Notes under the pieces: generated by a model
The model's database searches: none
The model's input: the letters and a program-made list of their open reading frames with translations, nothing else
Told to the model about the DNA's origin: nothing
Program-made: the position numbers and the translations under genes
Assembly (NCBI GenBank): GCA_033807695.1
Contig: CM066304.1
Span: 2,170,001 to 2,234,000, forward strand
DNA length: 64,000 nucleotides
From: Daedaleopsis sinensis
Taxonomy: Eukaryota; Basidiomycota; Agaricomycetes; Polyporales; Polyporaceae
Direction of reading: 5' to 3'
Shown: one piece after another, positions 12,949 to 23,600 of the stretch
Numbering within the stretch: the stretch's first letter is position 1
Layout of the letters: the number at the start of each line of letters is the position of its first letter

Positions 12949-13084
12949 CCCCTCCTCCTCCTCCTCCTCCTCCTCCTCCTCCTGGGTGCTGTAGGAGCGA
13001 CTGAGTGGGGAGCGGGAGCAGGAGGAGCCGAGGGGAAGAGGGGAGCAGGAGGGGCAACTTGGGCAAGGGAAGGGAAGGGAAGGG
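12949..13084. repeat. CTC/TCC triplet run and downstream polypurine G-quadruplex
   Basis: A polypyrimidine tract with about ten CTC (TCC) triplets (12,949-12,982) is followed within 80 bases by a purine-rich tract ending in five GGG runs with short A-rich spacers (13,061-13,084). The first can form triplex DNA and the second a G-quadruplex; together they form an imperfect inverted pair. Confidence 0.6.
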
Positions 13085-13278
13085 AGGAGATGCCGTGGGC
13101 CCGCACGCACGCTGATTGGGGGGAGCTCGAGGATACGGATACGGGGTGCACACTGCAGACGATAGGCCTCGCGCAGACGCAGACGCACACGCACACGGGC
13201 TCGGAATTTGCAGACAAGCTTCGCCGTGCGTATCCGCTGCGCCGGTGCGCGCGGCCATATGGGGCGAGGGTGCAGACG

Positions 13279-13306
13279 CAGAGACAGAGACAGAGACAGA
13301 GACAGA
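13279..13306. repeat. Hexamer array (AGAGAC)
   Basis: Four to five perfect tandem copies of the 6-bp unit AGAGAC. Confidence 0.75.
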
Positions 13307-16300
13307 TACTCAGACACAGATGCGCGGGAGCTCGCTGCTCGCCGAGGCGTCAATATCAATTGACACGGACGCGCGGGTGCAGATGCCAGTGGATCGCGGA
13401 CTTGGATCATGCACACGCGCACGCACACGCACACGACGAGCTGCGTCATGGCTGCCCGTGGCGGTTCTGGTTGTGTTTGTGTTTGCGCCTGCTGAGAGTC
13501 GGTCGTCTGGGCTGGAATTGGAATTGGACGTTGTGGCGACGGACGGACTTGGACGCAGTGGAGGCGTGCGGAGGGTGCACGCCCGCCTGTGCACTGATAT
13601 GCCTTCTCTCCCGCTCGACCGGTAGCAGGGGCGTGAGGCGGAGGAGACTGCATGTATGTATACGCTATCTATCGCACCCCAGCGAGCGAAATTCACGGCA
13701 GGTGGGAACGCCCTGCGTGTGTGGCATGTGTATGATAATGGATAGTGGATAGTGTTAGAGGCAAACGGAGGGATCACGCACCCTTGCACGAATCACGCTT
13801 CTGCCAGCTTCGAGCCATCGTGCATGGACGCCTGTGACGGGGGTGGCGAGTGCGCGCGAGTGAGATCTTGAGAGAGAACCGGTTGATGTTCGCTGGCGTC
13901 CGTCACGTCTGCCTTTGCCGCCTGCGCGGCGCCTGGGGGGAAGAAGCGTGACGCGTGACGGCTGGCGAGAAGCGGGCGACATGGTCGTGGACGTGGACGC
14001 GGACGTGGATATCCACTGGGATATCTGGTCGTGGTCACAGTGCGACTTGCCGTGTGCGCACAGCCTAGTTGCAATGCAATGCGCACGCGTTTGCGCGAGA
14101 TCACGCCCGTTCTGGGATCTGCACCGGGCGCGCGCACGGCTCCCCGCCCGTCGAGCCCCACTCGGTGCTCATTGCGCATTACCGCGGCGGGCGGGGATTT
14201 GCGCGCCGTGCGGGGATGCATCGATGATTAATGCTGAGCGCTGCGGCCTGGGCTTGAGCTTGAAGCTTGTACGGCGCGAGACGGGCGGCGTCTGCGAGGT
14301 GGCGGCGGCGGCGGCTGAATGAGTGCGTGAAGACTAAGTATGCGTAGATGCACGCATGCATGCACTATAGTGCCCAAACGGCGAACATAGAGTATAAGGT
14401 TCCGGTTGGCCGCGCACCGTCCCGCGCCGCTGCCCGCGCTGGCATGCACACGGCCGTTTTCGCTCGGTGGACAAGGTTGGACGTCGAACGGCGGACGTTG
14501 GGATCCTGGGATCTGGGCGAGGTCGCGGGCAGGCCTGCGAGTCATCGACGATGCGCGGCTGGCCAGAACCGGACGGGTGGGAGCGATCAGGGGGGCGTTG
14601 CAATTGGGGCGCGTTCGAGCTTCGAACTTCGAGGGTGGAGGGTGGGGGGTGCGAGCGAACGCGCTCAGCATCAGATGCGATTACGGCGTGCTGGTAGGGG
14701 CCTGCACCGTGCACGTACGGAAGGGGGTGGGTGCCCGGGCTGCGTGCGCACTTCGCGCGGGGACGTCGTGGATATCAGCGGCGTGCTCGGTACCCTCGAG
14801 CGCGCGTTCGTTGACGGGTTCGATCTTCAGCTTCAGTGCGAGTTCTGTGCGGGCGACCTGTGCTGATGCATATGCATATGCGGATGGCGCGCGGAATGGG
14901 CTCGGGGCGTGCTCGATGGCGCACCGGTGAAGGGCGTATGTGACTGATGTTGATATGCGCAGCGCACATGTACAATACACGGATAATGCAGGCCTCTGCG
15001 GGGAACGTCCGAGTGAAGTGGCCGATGTTCCAACTTCCAACTTCCATCGCACGGGGAACCGTGACGCCGCGCCACAGCATCAATATCTGGTCAATGGATG
15101 CGCTTCACAGATTAATGAAACATCAGCACACTGGGACGGGTGTATGTGGCTCTGAAACTTACTCTGCCAGAGAGCACACGACGGTATGAACCCCAGGTGA
15201 CGACACCATGGGCCACATCCAGAGTCCAGACCGGGCGGAAATGTCCAACCGCCGGAAGATCGCGATGTGCTACGGGCGAACGACGTCCGTGTCCTGGGAT
15301 GCTGGCGGCGTCGGCGTCGATGAGATGTGGCCCGCGCGCGCACACGTCGATAGATTGCGGACGTATCTGGGGGGACTGATGCATGATGAGCGGGTGGAGG
15401 GGAAGACGATGATGTTCTGCGTCGTGCGATCTCAGAGAAGACGGCTGGCAGATACCGCGGCCGAACGAGATCTCACCGAAGTGACAGAAGCCAACGGGCC
15501 TCGAGCGCGCGCTGGCAGCGGGCAATAGGCAGCGACCGGCAACTCCCCGTAATTATAACTTGTGAGTACGCGGAGGTGCGCGCATTACTTATTCGCGATG
15601 GCAGCTCGAACATCGCGATTCCGTGACGTGAGCAGGAGCGCCCGTGGGTTCTTGCAAGTCGTTGCACGATCTCTGGATGGTTGCCACCAGAAGATTTTTC
15701 GAAGCCCGAATAAGTCCACAGGGCATTTACGCGGGGCTTTCCGCGACCGTGTCTTGCACCGTTACGTGGCCGCTGGAGATACGCGTGTGTACTCTATGCC
15801 TGCTGCGACAGATCAGGTCGGGATGTGGTTCGATGCGCCTGGACTGGGGCGATCTGGCCGTCATGATGCAGTGCACAGTCCACACATACCTGATGGTACG
15901 ATATTATGGTTTGCCGATGCCAATGAGGCAGGTTTGTGCGTCGACTGGGTGGCATGTAACCTGTGTGACATGGCGGCAATTGACGTGGCAGGCTGGGCTG
16001 CAGCTGCACAACGTTCGCACGACGCTGATCGTACTGCGGGGACAGCCCAGCGCCGATGCGTATGTAGCCTGAACGGAGCCCGACGAGCTCTGCGCCAGTA
16101 CGGCATTCGTCTACGGAGATGGCGTAAGGCGTAGTCCGCGGAGGGAAGGAAGGATCACCGAGCATGCGTCCATGCGCGGATGCATGTGCTCGGGCTGTCT
16201 GTGATGCCTAGAATGGCATGTGAGGCTGCCAAGACGCACAAATGCTGCGGGCACTTACGGACGCGCACTCGACGTCAGTCGTCTGATCCCAAGGCGTGGC

Positions 16301-17088
16301 GTAGCGAACGGGGGACCGGAGACTTCTGGAGAGAGAGATCAGCAGAGAGAGTCCGGATAAGGCAGCAAGCATCTGCATCTGCGTCCATCACTGGGGTGCA
16401 CCGCAGTCCAGGTCGTTGCCGTCGGCTGCTGCAGATGCGGACGTGGTCGCTGCCAGTGAGCGGGCTGAGGGAGGAGGGGGATAATTAGCTCGGATAAAGC
16501 GCGTATGGCCAGAAACGACGAACAATGGGAGATCGGCGCGTCGATAGAGCTTGTACTCCGCTATGGGTCCTGCTGTGGGCGTTGTGGGCGACCGCTTGCG
16601 ATCGCGGGTTGCCATAGAGGGCGAACAAAAGATCAGGCATGCTAGGGCATGCTCCGAGCTCGCGCGATGGCGCGTAAACCTCACCGGCGGGAGCGCCGCC
16701 GGACATCAACATTCAACCAGCTTGGAGGAGGACTGAGTGACCGGTGGAGGAGGTGTCACGCCTTGGGCGGCTGTGCCGCCCTGCCATATCGGGACGGGTA
16801 AGGCCAACCGCCGGCAAAGAGGTTCGCGGGACGAGTCCTGGTGGCTGCCATCAGTACATAACCAGTACCCACTCTTGTACGTCTCACCCAGTCTGACTCT
16901 CTCATCGGCAGGCCGTCATTGCGCGGCGTGCGTTCTCGACTCGGAACGCGCGGCGCAGCGCGCAGCTATCGCACCGCTCACACGTCTGACGGTTCGTAGC
17001 AGTGACCATTCAATGCACAAACGTTCACTGTAACGTTCAACACCAGGCCAGGTACATAGGTAGTAAATCCGCCGACGCGCACACGCCC

Positions 17089-17111
17089 ACGGACACGGAC
17101 ACGGACACGGT
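17089..17111. repeat. Hexamer array (ACGGAC)
   Basis: Four tandem copies of the 6-bp unit ACGGAC, continuing the hexamer theme of the island. Confidence 0.65.
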
Positions 17112-17740
17112 ACTTACGCCCATGCATATGCATGGCATCCTGACGTGTGCGTGCGCGTGCCCGCTGATTCGCGAGCGGAGTCTCTTGTTATCCAGCTTCT
17201 CCTTCTCCTTCTCCTACAACTTCTCCTTCTTCTCCAATCGCTAAGTATAGTATGGCACTGATGCGGCGTACTACCGGTGCCCGGATACTGACCCCCTCAC
17301 TTCTCCCTGGGACTCGTGCTAGTCACCAGTGCTCGCGACGCCCGCGACGCCGCCTGCCCTGCGCCCGTCGGCACATGTGTATGTATACATTGCAATTTGC
17401 GCATGCAGCGCTGCACGGTTCGCGGGAGGCCTTTGCTTCTCCAGATCTCGCGTATCCGCCCGGCATCCTAGTATCTGCGGTGTGCACGTCCCAGGCTGGG
17501 GCCCAGCTCACTGGCACGGGCAGCCCTGGCAAGCGTGGACCTGGTCATGCCAGTATGTCACGGTCTTGCGGTGCGATGCGCCCACTGGGATTGCAACGGC
17601 TGGTCCCAGGTCCTCCGCAAATCCGCCGCCGAGCACCGTACGCGTTCGAATTGGTCTCTGCTCAGGGAGCTTCCCATCCCACAGAGCCCTCAGGCCTCAG
17701 CACTCGGCAGAGCCCAGACCGCCGGCGGCGTTCGAAGCTG

Positions 17741-17776
17741 AACTGTGAATGTTGAACTATGAACGTTGAACGTTGG
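17741..17776. repeat. Heptamer array (GAACGTT/GAACTAT)
   Basis: Five degenerate 7-bp units (GAATGTT, GAACTAT, GAACGTT) stand in tandem and resemble the array at 2,961 on the opposite strand. Confidence 0.65.
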
Positions 17777-18728
17777 ACAAGAGAGAAGGTACGTATACGT
17801 TATCGGTATTCAGAGGCGCGAGCTCTCATGCCACAGACTATAGCTATAGCTATTTGTGCACCGCTGCGAGCTCTTCGAATTCTCTCGTCGCCACACGCCC
17901 GCGGGGTCGCGGGGTCGCGGACAGACCAACGTGCTTGGTCCTGGTCTTGTCCCGCACGGTCCTCCGTCTCCAGAGCCCTCGTTCAGTTCACAACAACTCC
18001 CACTGGCAAGCCCTCGTCGACGACAATCACAGCCGGCGTGCGGGAGGGCAACCAGGAAGTCGCGACCGGACAACGGGCAACGCGCAGCCCACGGCCACGG
18101 CGCACATAACACATAAGTATACGAGGGCGAAGCGGTCCACGGCCAGGGCGCACTTGCCCCACATCCCATATCCGACGGGCCCTCCCCCCACTCTAGGCCC
18201 CCCTCCCCCTTCGAGCCCTTCGTCTTCTTCTTCGTCTTCTACCGATGACCCCCCGTTCCCCCGCCGCCGCCTCGCGCATCGCGCATCGCGAACCGTGCAC
18301 TGTGCTGGTAACTAGCGGGGTGGGAAACCGGGCCTGGCTCGACGCTTCCCCGCAGCGGCCCCCGCCCTTCCTGGGGCCTGAATATCGTTGAGGTGAACGT
18401 TGAGCCGCAACGAAGCCTTCATATGCATCAGATATTGGACAGCAGAAGGGCACGGGCGCGGGCGCGCCCTCCGCCAGTACTCAGCACTCCGCACTCAGTG
18501 TTGAACGTTGCCCCGCGACGTGCATCTGCATCACGCGCGGCGGTCTCGGCGGGGGGCAGCTTCTGCGACGCTTCGCGCGCTGCTGCCGGCAGCCCCTAGG
18601 CCCCAGTCACACCGCTGGCTGCTCGTGGTGCTTGGACAGGCACATCGCGGCGTGGGCAGTTAACCAACGTGCATAAGTTAGGGGGTACAACAACAACGTT
18701 AACATAGAGCCGCTAGCGCATCGTCGCG

Positions 18729-19965
18729 CTACTTGGTCTTCTTGCTCTCCGGCGCGGCCGCCGCCGTCGTTTTGGGCGCGGGGGCGGGGGCGGAGGCGGG
18801 CTGCGGCTCCTCGGCCGCCGCGGCCTGCTCCAGCATTTTGCGCTCGAGCATGCGCACGTACTGCTCGCCGCCCTGTCGTGCGATCCGCGTCAGCATCAGC
18901 ATCAGAACAGGCAGGTACGCGGTGCATGGGGGGACGTGGGACGCACCTGGAGGACGAGGACGCCGAGGAGGCAGACGAGGATGATCGTGTTCCCGGCGGA
19001 GAGGATGCGGAGCGCGTCGCGCCGGTCGTCCTCGGTGTCCACGCCCACGACGGGGTCGACGACGGTGCGGCAGGAGTTCACGCCGACGGTCAGGTAGACG
19101 GCGATGGCGAAGATGTACGCGGCTGTGACGGTGAGACGGTGCGGGTGTCCAGGCACGCGTGGCGCGGATGGGCGGGTGTACGTATACGGAGAAAACGGAT
19201 TGCCACGTAGTGCGTTGTGCGCGGGCGGCGTTCGGGCGAGAGAGAATCGAGGATGTTTGCAGGACGGCGCGGGATGCGCGGGCAGCAGCGCGTCGGGAGA
19301 TGGAGAGAAGCGGCCATTTGGGGCGCGAGTGTGAATTTGAATGGGAACGAGGGGGAGAGGAGGGGACTCGGTCAGCAACCGTGGCTGCACGGAGAACGGG
19401 GCACGGGGAACGGGGAACGGGCACACGCACCGAGCGAGGAGCCATCGAAGAAGACCGCGCTGTCGTCCCACTTGTGCAGCTTGCCGATGAGGCCGACGAC
19501 ACCCACCGCGATGACGGCGTGCAGCAGCGCCTGTGCGTCCCCACGCGGCCGTCCGGGCGCACAAGCGACGGAGCGGTGTGAGGCGAGTCGATTTGGAACG
19601 ACGCGAGTGCGCGCGGAAGAGGTTGTTCGGGGAGGAGGGAGGGAGAAGACGTGACGCGTGCGTCAGCACACTGAATGGACGCTGCGGGGATGCGAAAGAA
19701 AGAAAGGACTCGCCTTGATCGCGGGCGGGGAGTTGTAGAACGTCCTGTAGAACTCGGTGCCGTCCCGGACGACGCTGTCCGTCAGCGGGGTGAACAGGAT
19801 GCGGTAGTCGACGTTCAGGCAGATCGAGAGCACGCCTGCAGGCGATGCATATCATATGTGAGCGGATTCGGACTGGAACTGGAGGCGCGACTCGAGCGTG
19901 CGCGGGCGGTCCTCACCGAGAAAGAAGGAGACGGAGACGAGCACGGCAGCTTGACGGTAGCCCAT
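18729..19965 (-). CDS. SHR3: SHR3-type ER packaging chaperone for amino-acid permeases
   Basis: Five exons (19965-19917, 19835-19714, 19530-19431, 19122-18947, 18872-18729) join to 196 residues. The protein has four hydrophobic segments: near the N-terminus (MGYRQAAVLVSVSFFLG), after ...NSPPAIK (ALLHAVIAVGVVGLIGKLH), AYIFAIAVYLTVGVNSC, and NTIILVCLLGVLVLQ. A charged, Ala/Pro-rich cytosolic tail ends in ESKKTK. The order, the spacing and the motif LTVGVNSC before the last helix match the Shr3 family, which keeps newly made amino-acid permeases from aggregating in the ER and helps load them into COPII vesicles. The dilysine-like KKTK end fits ER residence. Intron 2 starts with GC instead of GT (AAG|GCGAGT). 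Neighbour spacing to the RhoGAP gene is 664 bp in head-to-tail order. Confidence 0.85.
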
Positions 19966-20629
19966 GGTTGTCGTCGGACGGCCTGGGGGTTGCCTGGAGG
20001 TGAGTAGAGGTGGCAGGAGCAGAGTGACACTTTGCAAGTGAGACTGCGCTCGCGATGGTGCGGCGCTGGCGCGCCAAGACCGTACGCGCCTCCGGCTACC
20101 ACCTGCCACAGGCGCTGAACATTGCGTCGGGGCGCGATAGCGAAGGATAGCGATATGACCTGGATATATAGACCATGTAAAGCACTCTCCTCCGTCTTCC
20201 TTGGGTGCAATCTTCACGCGTAAACAAGGAGCACTCGGACGCGGGAATATGAAGAAAATGAAAGTGGAAGCTGTGTTGCAACTTGTGGATGATAACTTAC
20301 ACCACAGCAGAAAAATGCGTATATACACTGGGGAAGGGTATCGTTGTGCCATGCCGAGGCATACTAGAGGATCCATACAAGTAATTAGATGCGCGCGCCG
20401 TCCGTCCACCGCACGCCAGAGAGGTATCGTCGTGCACGCCGCCGCCGACGAGCCGAGCCCTGACGCTAATACGCTCCGAGAACTACCACACGCCGTGCGT
20501 GTACGTGTGCGAGTGCGAGTCCGTGTCGTTACCAATGCCATGTCGTGCCGCCATGCGCCACCACGCGCACACGCCGCGCTGGATGCGGATGATCGTCGTG
20601 CATATGTCATAGCAGCGTCGGCCGCGGGA
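19966..20629. other. SHR3 upstream region
   Basis: This 664-base spacer lies between the SHR3 start and the stop codon of the RhoGAP gene, both on the minus strand. It should contain the SHR3 promoter and the RhoGAP 3' UTR. A short alternating run of GTGCGA/GTCCGT type lies near 20,500. No frame is convincing. Confidence 0.5.
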
Positions 20630-23600
20630 CTATGTCGGCCGCTGCGGAGAATTCGATGACGGCGACGGCGACGGCGGGCTGATCTGCAGGTGCGCCTCGC
20701 TCCCCTGCGCACTGTGCGGCCCCGCCGCGTAGGGCTCCTGCAACGGCGGCTGCGGGGGCGCGGGGATCGGCTGCTGGGGCGGCCGCGGCGACGCGGGGAG
20801 GCCCATCATCCGGCTGTGTCGCCGGCTCGCCTTGTCGGTCGCGACGCTCAGTCCGCGCGTCGCCGCGAGCTGCGCTGCGCGGGAGCGCGAGGCCGCCGTT
20901 GGCGGGGCGGAGGCGGAGGCGTTCCCGGGCGGCGCGTGCTCGGGCGCGTCGGGGTGCTCGACGTGGATCGCGTGCGCGGAGCTCGAGGCCGCCGACGACT
21001 CTACGATCGACTCTTCGTCGTTCTCCGTCGTGGCATCTGTGCCGCTCTCGTCGGCGTCGATGTCTTCGCTGTCGTCCGACTGCGCCTCTTCTTGTTGCAC
21101 TGCGGGGCGAGACCGAGGGGGATGATGTCAGAACGGATGTAGTGAGGATGAAGACGTTCGACATGGAGCTCGTTACGTACCAGGCAGGGCCCGTCCAGAC
21201 AGCCCAAGCATCTGGTCCGCCGCGGCCTCGGAATAGTGCTGGCTGTTCCGGCGCGCGGCACTCTGGCTGAGGGCTTCCTCGCTGTCGGCGGGCTCCGAGG
21301 GCTCCTCCACGTTGCCGTCGACGTTGAAGACACGCGTGAACTCGCCGAGCATCAGACTGAACACGCCCGCGGGGATGCCGAGCGTCGGGCTGAAGACGAT
21401 CCCGACGTTGCGCATCGTCATCTTGTTCACGTTCGCGTTTTGGACGATGAGGATCAGGTGCGCGGTCAGCGCGCGGAGCAGGGAGTAGTTGGCGAGGGGG
21501 AGCGAGCCTATGAGGTGCGAAAGCTCCCTGATCCTTTCCTGGGGATCGACGAAGTCTAGAGCGGGGTCAGTTCTGTCGGACCTCCGCGTGCAGTGCGGAA
21601 AAGACGACATACCGATGACCGAGAGGAAGCGCAGGTGCAGATCGCGCGTCAGGATGCTTGCAGGAAGTTCCCGGAGGAAGGTTTTCAGCAGGCCGGCAAT
21701 AGCGTGCGGATCCCAGTATTCGTCCGAGGCGAGCAGGTCCACGTCGCCCTCTGCGGAAATGATGGTCAATGCCAATCGCCGTGCGTGACAGGGTCGCAGA
21801 CCGCACCTAGATTAAAGCGGTCCTTCAAGCTCTTGATCACAGCCGAGCTACCGCTCAACCGGTAGATACCCTCTTCCTGCTCCGCCTTCTTCGACTCGAG
21901 ATACTGGATACATCTGAAGACGATCGCAGGCAGGCTCGCAATCTGCGCGACATCGAGCGACTCCTCCAAGCTGACTCCGAACACCGCCCTGGGAATGTAT
22001 GCTGGCATCGCGCTAGGCTTGTCTGTGTTGCATATACAGCGATGAAGCGCATCCAGAACTGTCAGTCACGCCAGACGCTGTCAACCATCCAGCCGTGCTT
22101 ACCATGCGACTTCCCAAAGCCCCAGCTCTTGAATGAACGCGACTTCGTCTTTTCCCGCCGATCGCTGCTCGTGGGCATCGGAGGGGGCTGCTCTGGCGGC
22201 GGGGCCTCCTTTGCACCGAACTTGTAGCCAGCAGGGATGGGGATGCCGTTCATAGGGCCAGAGATCTTGACCTTGCCGTGCGCGTCCACGCGCGGCGTGT
22301 TGGGATCCTTCTCGGGCGAGGACGATCGTTCGGGAATCGAGGGTGGCTTCGCTAGCGGCTTCATGGACATGCGCATCCTCTGCTGCCGTTTCTGCTGCTC
22401 GGGCGAACGAAGAGTCGCACCGCCGCGCTGGTCGAGGTCGCCGTAGTGACCGAGCTCGGAGTTGGCGCGCTGCATCGGCTGAAGCGCCATTTCTGGCTCC
22501 TCGACGAGCGGGGACGAGACGGGGAGCGAGCTGGACATAGGGGGGTCCACCTCCTGCAGAGAAGGCCCGATGGACGACGCCTTTGTTGGACTGCTCGAGA
22601 TCGACACGTCGTCTGGGTACTGCGGTCCATTGAACAGCTTAGCATTGTTGGGGTCCTGCGGAAGTTGAGAGATCGGGACTGCTGGACCCTTCGCAATCAG
22701 GACGTCCTTGGTGGTGCGCCGAACAGGCGTGCATTGCAAGTCTGTTGGGGGATTCGAGCTTGTGCTCGCACGCGGTTCCCGGGTGGGCAGTATCGCACTC
22801 GACAAGGAGACGGGGCTTGAAGTTGGGCCGGCGGACGCAGACATCGCGACCTGGTCTTCGTTGTACGTGCCAGACACATAGCGCACGAGCTCCTCGACCC
22901 ACGAATCCCTCTCCTCGTCGCTTTCGGCGCAGAGGACGTGCCTCGCACTTGATCCGTTGGGGCCCCGCTTCGCTTCGATAATGAGGAAGGCATGGCGGTA
23001 CTCGTTGTCTTCGTCGCCCTCGCGTTTCTCGAGCGTTCGCTGCTGTCTCCCGATCTGGGCACCGGTGATCACGATTGAACCTAAGTGCGCGCCTCCACGC
23101 TATGTCACGCAATAAGAGGTTTCGATCAGCGGTCATATCACAATTGTACTAGAGGAAGGGAGCGGGGACGAGGATATGGAATTGTGGAACTCGGGACTCA
23201 CACTCTCGTAATATTCGAGAGACGGGCCCTGGAGCACGAAAAACCGTGTCTTCCACCCGCCAAAGTTCTTGCCACGCTTGGTGAGGTAGCCTTCCTTGTA
23301 GCCTGCCTGTGACACCGGCTTCTGGGTGTCTCGAAGAATGTCCGAGGTGAAGAACGCGATAATTTCGTCCTTGTTCTTCACCGGGAGAGCTATCAGCGAC
23401 TTGAGGTACGTTTCGAGCGCAGCCTGGGTGACATCCAGAAGGTTCGTTAGCAATAGCTCGGGACGCCGAGGAGCAGCCGGAATGCGAATAGAGTAGGTGT
23501 CAAGAGAGAAGGAGATGACGGGAAGCTGGGAAGATAAGAAGAGCAGCGACACCGACGTGACGGTCCCAAGACGCATCAGATCTCTCTTGTCTTTGAGAGA

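Larger units (their letters stand above)
9303..18728. other. Second gene-poor GC-rich stretch
   Basis: More than 9 kb carry no frame with a recognisable domain. The longest open frames (for example about 395 codons near 12,565-13,752) are low-complexity readings of repeated His/Arg/Thr codons and run antisense to others of similar length. The first 200 bases upstream of 9,302 should hold the promoter of the Ecl1-type gene, including an AT-rich patch near 9,468-9,478. The last part, up to 18,728, is the downstream flank of SHR3. Simple-sequence arrays and non-B-DNA motifs inside are listed separately. No tRNA could be folded around the few TTCGAA-type sites (about 10,797 and 10,960). Confidence 0.6.

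Noticed and set aside
12565..13752. 395-codon open frame on the plus strand
   Set aside because: It is His/Arg/Thr-rich low complexity read from simple repeats, overlaps equally long frames on the other strand, and shows no domain.
15562..16134. 190-codon frame with ordinary composition in the gene-poor island
   Set aside because: No recognisable domain, and overlapping frames of similar length on both strands; possible degenerate gene but not supportable.
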